From Cloacibacillus sp. (GTDB lineage Bacteria; Synergistota; Synergistia; Synergistales; Synergistaceae): DNA of 23,469 nucleotides. The translations under genes and the position numbers were made by a program. Below the pieces are notes generated by a model. That model searched no databases. It saw only the letters and a program-made list of their open reading frames with translations, and was not told where the DNA came from. Numbering within the stretch: the first letter of the stretch is position 1; each line of letters begins with the position of its first letter. The stretch is from contig NZ_JAJBUX010000104.1 in NCBI RefSeq assembly GCF_020860125.1, positions 1 to 23,469 on the forward strand. The letters run 5' to 3'. Shown here in pieces: positions 20,872-23,469 of this stretch.

Positions 20872-22095
20872 CTAGCGGTACTCCTTGAAGGCCTCCGCGA
20901 GCCTCTTTATGCCCTCTTCCGCCGTCTGCGGGTCTACCTTCGCGAAGGAGATGCGGAAGGCGTCGCGGCCGTTCTTTGCTTCGTCGACGGTGTAGAAGGC
21001 GCTTCCCGGGATGATGCCGACCTTCTTCTTTTCCACGGCAAAGCGCGCGAAGGCGGTCATGTCCCCGATCCCCTTCGCCTCTCCCCAGAGGAAGAAGCCG
21101 CCCTTCGGATAGTTCGTCTTTATTCCGAGCGGTTTGAGGTGCTTCTCTATCGCCTTCACCATACCGTCGCGGCGCACCCTGTAGGTGTCGCGCAGGAAGC
21201 CGACGCGCTCGCTGAAATCGACCGAACTCAGGTAATTGTAAAGGCCGAGCTGGAGTATCGCGGGGCGCGTAAGGCCGGCGCTGATGCGGAAGGCGTTGAG
21301 GTGCGGGATTATCGCGTCGGGCACCACCAGCCAGCCGCAGCGCATCCCGGGAGCGACGAGCTTGGAAAAGCTGTTGCTGTGCAGCACGCGGCGGTCGTCG
21401 CCGGCAAGGCTGAGGTATGTCGCGGGAGCCTCTTCGTCGTAGCTCAGATAGTGGTATGGGTCGTCCTCAAATATCGGGATGTCGTATTTGGCGGCGATGG
21501 CCAGTATCTCTTTGCGGCGCGCCAGCGGCGAGGTGCGTCCGCTCGGATTCTGAAAGTTCGGTATCGTATAAAGGAAGCGGACGCTGCGCGACCGCAGGAG
21601 CTTTTCAAACGCTTCGGGGATGATGCCGTCGTCGTCGGCGGGCACGCCGACGCAGTTAGCGCCCTGTTTGCGGAAGGTGAGCAGCGTTTCGGTGAAGGTA
21701 GGAGCCTCGACGAGTACGGTGCAGCCAGGGTCAATGAGCGTCTCCGCGACGAGCTCTATCGCCTCGCCCGCGCCGTTGGTCAGCAGGATATTCCTGCTCG
21801 TCACCCAGTCGGGGATCATGCCGTCGGCCCGCATACGCTCCGTTATCCACTCCCGTAGCTCCGTGAGGCCGAAATCCTCCTTCGCGTAGGCGAGCAGCGA
21901 GGGGTCTTCAAAAATCGTGTTGAAGGCCCTTTTCAGCTCTTCGACGGGATATATGTCCGCCGACGGTTCGCCGGCCGTGAGCGAAATGGCTTTATGCTCG
22001 ATGCTGAGCTTTATCATGACGCCTATCTCCGACGGGTCAAGTCTCTCTTTCGCCATGGTGCTTAGTTGGTATTTAAATGAAAAGGGTTCCGCCAT
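20872..22095 (-). CDS. PLP-dependent aminotransferase, fold type I (class I/II)
   Basis: The 407-residue cytoplasmic enzyme moves amino groups between amino acids and 2-oxo acids. Visible motifs are TAGEPSADIYP at the N-terminus, LTNGAGEAIELVAETL (105-120), PNFQNPSG (179-186) with the cofactor-contacting Asn, the Asp-Tyr pair in EDDPYHYL (210-217), the Schiff-base Lys245 in NSFSKLVAPGMRCGW, and FRISFA near the end with the carboxylate-binding Arg. It resembles the 2-aminoadipate/aromatic and branched-chain group (LysN-like, MocR-type domain without the DNA-binding part). The donor cannot be fixed. GGAGG seven bases before the ATG sets the start. The neighbouring HMG-CoA-lyase-type gene hints at a role in branched-chain amino-acid breakdown. 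Confidence 0.92.
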   Translation of the reverse strand: MAEPFSFKYQLSTMAKERLDPSEIGVMIKLSIEHKAISLTAGEPSADIYPVEELKRAFNTIFEDPSLLAYAKEDFGLTELREWITERMRADGMIPDWVTSRNILLTNGAGEAIELVAETLIDPGCTVLVEAPTFTETLLTFRKQGANCVGVPADDDGIIPEAFEKLLRSRSVRFLYTIPNFQNPSGRTSPLARRKEILAIAAKYDIPIFEDDPYHYLSYDEEAPATYLSLAGDDRRVLHSNSFSKLVAPGMRCGWLVVPDAIIPHLNAFRISAGLTRPAILQLGLYNYLSSVDFSERVGFLRDTYRVRRDGMVKAIEKHLKPLGIKTNYPKGGFFLWGEAKGIGDMTAFARFAVEKKKVGIIPGSAFYTVDEAKNGRDAFRISFAKVDPQTAEEGIKRLAEAFKEYR

Positions 22096-22138
22096 TTTAA
22101 TTCCTCCCGAAGGTCAAATATCTTGATGTTATTTTATA

Positions 22139-22169
22139 ATGATAACCCATTTGCCGCGCTTTTTGTAAA
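22139..22169 (-). promoter_or_regulatory. Promoter of the aminotransferase gene
   Basis: On the minus strand TTTACA (22169-22164) precedes TATCAT (22144-22139) by 19 bases. Spacing of 18 to TTATCA is equally possible. The leader to the ATG is about 40 bases. Confidence 0.4.
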
Positions 22170-22239
22170 CACGGCGGGAAATTTGTGAATGTGCGGCGGA
22201 CGAAAGATGGCGGCGTTTCTCGGCTAATTCCCGTGATAA

Positions 22240-22269
22240 AGTAAAGGGCCGCGCCAGAAGGCGCGGCCC
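22240..22269 (-). terminator. Terminator of the HMG-CoA-lyase-type gene
   Basis: GGGCCGCGCC (22246-22255) and GGCGCGGCCC (22260-22269) form a perfect 10-bp stem with an AGAA loop. On the minus strand it is followed by TTTACTTTATC. It lies 67 bases beyond the stop codon. The rest of the 240-base gap shows only the aminotransferase promoter. Confidence 0.8.
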
Positions 22270-22336
22270 CCACAGAGGAGAGGTTCTGTAAATCCAAAAT
22301 CAAGAAAGAGGGAGAGTCTTTCCCGGTGAATGTCGT

Positions 22337-23275
22337 TTACTGCTTTTTTGCCTCGGTGCGGCTTATGAGATCGGAGTTCTTGCCCGCGCGCAGCACCGAG
22401 CTGTCCGTGCAGTGGCCGACCCACTGCTGAAGCTGCCGGGCGAGCGCGATCATCCTGTCGAGGTCGATGCCGGTCTCGATACCCATCTCACCGAGCATGT
22501 GGAGCATATCTTCGGAGGCGACGTTGCCGGAGGCTCCGGGGGCGAAGGGGCAGCCTCCGAGTCCCGCGAGCGAGGCGTCATAACGGATGATGCCAGCGTT
22601 AAGACCCGCCACCATATTGGCGAGCGCCATGCCGCGCGTATTGTGGAAGTGGAGGAACCAGCGCACCTCGGGGAATTTTTCGCGCATGAAAGAGGCGGTG
22701 TCATACACCTGACGCGGGTTGGCCATGCCGGTGGTGTCGGACATCGAAAGCTCCGTTATGCCGAGCTCCATGAATTTTTCCGTTATCTCCACGAGCTTTG
22801 TGACGGGGATCTTTCCCTCGAAGGGACAGCCGAAGGCGGTCGATATCGCGCCTGAGACCGCCGCGCCGTTTTCGTGCGCGAAGGCCGTGCACTCTTTGAA
22901 GCCCTCGAGCAGCTCCGCGATAGATTTTTTCATGTTTGCCCGCGCGTGCGACTCGCTGGCGGAGAGGGTGAGCTTCACTTTTGTGATGCCGGAGGCGAGC
23001 GCGCGCTCCACGCCCTTTTTATTGGCCACGAGGCAGCGGTACTCGACACCCGGCAGACGGCGGATCTTCTTCGCCACTTCGTCGGTGTCGGCCATCTGAG
23101 GCACCGCCTTCGGGTGAACGAAGGAACCGACTTCGATGATCGGCACGCCAGCATCTGCCGCGCCCTCGATGAGCGCCACCTTCTGCTCTACGGAGAGCAG
23201 CGTTTTTTCGTTCTGAAGGCCGTCGCGCGGCCCGACTTCGCAGAATATCACCTTTTCCGGCCAATTCATTGACAT
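22337..23275 (-). CDS. Hydroxymethylglutaryl-CoA lyase family protein
   Basis: This cytoplasmic TIM-barrel lyase has about 312 residues, as usual for the family. Seen motifs (numbered from an in-frame GTG at 23287) are CEVGPRDGLQNE with Asp22 and Arg21, the metal ligands His213 and His215 in FLHFHNTRG, and the HMG-CoA lyase signature GLGGCPFAPGASGN with the catalytic Cys246. HMG-CoA lyase splits HMG-CoA to acetyl-CoA and acetoacetate, the last step of leucine breakdown. Some members use related 3-hydroxy-acyl-CoA substrates. The ATG at 23275 has GGAG 11 bases upstream; the GTG at 23287 abuts that site and is unlikely. It is transcribed from a TTGACA promoter and ends at a strong terminator. 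Confidence 0.93.
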   Translation of the reverse strand: MSMNWPEKVIFCEVGPRDGLQNEKTLLSVEQKVALIEGAADAGVPIIEVGSFVHPKAVPQMADTDEVAKKIRRLPGVEYRCLVANKKGVERALASGITKVKLTLSASESHARANMKKSIAELLEGFKECTAFAHENGAAVSGAISTAFGCPFEGKIPVTKLVEITEKFMELGITELSMSDTTGMANPRQVYDTASFMREKFPEVRWFLHFHNTRGMALANMVAGLNAGIIRYDASLAGLGGCPFAPGASGNVASEDMLHMLGEMGIETGIDLDRMIALARQLQQWVGHCTDSSVLRAGKNSDLISRTEAKKQ

Positions 23276-23346
23276 TTTTAATAACACTCCCGTCCATATA
23301 AATAGAAATCTCTATAACTCTTACGTTAAATTCATCTGATGCTGCA

Positions 23347-23375
23347 ACTTTACTCTTTAAATTATATTCTGTCAA
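23347..23375 (-). promoter_or_regulatory. Promoter of the HMG-CoA-lyase-type gene
   Basis: A perfect TTGACA (23375-23370) is followed after 17 bases by TAAAGT (23352-23347) on the minus strand. The leader to the ATG is about 65 bases. The -10 is mediocre. Confidence 0.6.
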
Positions 23376-23386
23376 GTAGTATTTAA

Positions 23387-23401
23387 TTCCATATATTGGA
23401 A
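23387..23401. promoter_or_regulatory. Inverted repeat between divergent promoters at the right end
   Basis: TTCCA-TATAT-TGGAA is a 5-5-5 inverted repeat lying between the two divergent TACTTGACA boxes (arms TACTTGAC at 23431-23438 and its inverse at 23371-23378). It is a possible shared operator. Confidence 0.35.
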
Positions 23402-23433
23402 AATATTATTTCTCTTTGAAATTATAAAAATAC

Positions 23434-23462
23434 TTGACAAAAGCCCTAAGAATAATTATTGT
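23434..23462 (+). promoter_or_regulatory. Plus-strand promoter for a gene beyond the window
   Basis: TTGACA (23434-23439) and TATTGT (23457-23462) are 17 bases apart. The spacer and -10 contain AATAATTATT, a perfect 10-bp palindrome that would be a good repressor site. The gene it drives lies outside the window. Confidence 0.6.
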
Positions 23463-23469
23463 ATAGCTG

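Noticed and set aside
20827..21858. Long plus-strand frame (343 codons) opposite the aminotransferase gene
   Set aside because: It is a complementary-strand shadow of a clear PLP enzyme with all its motifs. Its own product has no recognisable domain and is rich in Arg, Ala, Gly and Val as expected of antisense GC-rich frames.

Overview
The window reads as ordinary chromosome from a GC-rich, Gram-negative-like, amino-acid-catabolising anaerobe. It holds 18 complete or nearly complete protein genes plus one partial gene. I saw no rRNA or tRNA gene, CRISPR array, insertion sequence or phage gene. The mix is an Fe-S serine dehydratase, a PLP aminotransferase, an HMG-CoA-lyase-type enzyme, an ornithine-cyclodeaminase-family enzyme, and an ApbE / NusG-domain-II / Gx-transporter group. 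It would fit a Synergistota-like or similar fermentative bacterium. That assignment is inference from gene content, not a proven taxonomy.

Left part (1-7.5 kb, mostly minus strand). The tail of a membrane transporter ends at a terminator. Next comes a type II (Ca2+/Mn2+-like) P-type ATPase, whose roughly 250-base leader carries what looks like a yybP-ykoY (manganese-sensing) riboswitch and a terminator hairpin. Then come a Gate-domain membrane protein and a Nif3-like metalloprotein. The Nif3 promoter has a good -35/-10 pair and a 7-2-7 palindrome over its expected start site. Upstream lies an unusual regulator with two GntR-type winged-helix domains in one chain.

Middle part (7.5-14.8 kb, plus strand). 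A membrane GGDEF-EAL protein (degenerate GGDEF, intact-looking EAL) is followed by a CNNM/CorC-type protein. After a 540-base intergenic stretch ending in a very strong hairpin, there is a tightly overlapping five-gene operon: ApbE flavin transferase, NusG-domain-II protein, Gx/HepS-I-type membrane protein, solo B3/B4 domain protein and a Cys-rich DUF3795-type protein.

Right part (14.8-23.5 kb). Several regulator/enzyme pairs are divergent: a FadR-type regulator with an ornithine cyclodeaminase homologue, and a LysR regulator with a small helical protein plus an exported dienelactone-hydrolase-like enzyme. These are followed by a fused beta-alpha L-serine ammonia-lyase (plus), then a PLP aminotransferase and an HMG-CoA-lyase-type enzyme (minus). 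The window ends in a plus-strand promoter for a gene outside it. Most gene ends are marked by clear hairpins, two of which look bidirectional.

The best candidates for a second look are the riboswitch-controlled ATPase, the tandem-GntR regulator with its possible palindromic target, and the structured leader plus flavin-transferase operon. None of these is shown here to be a new system.
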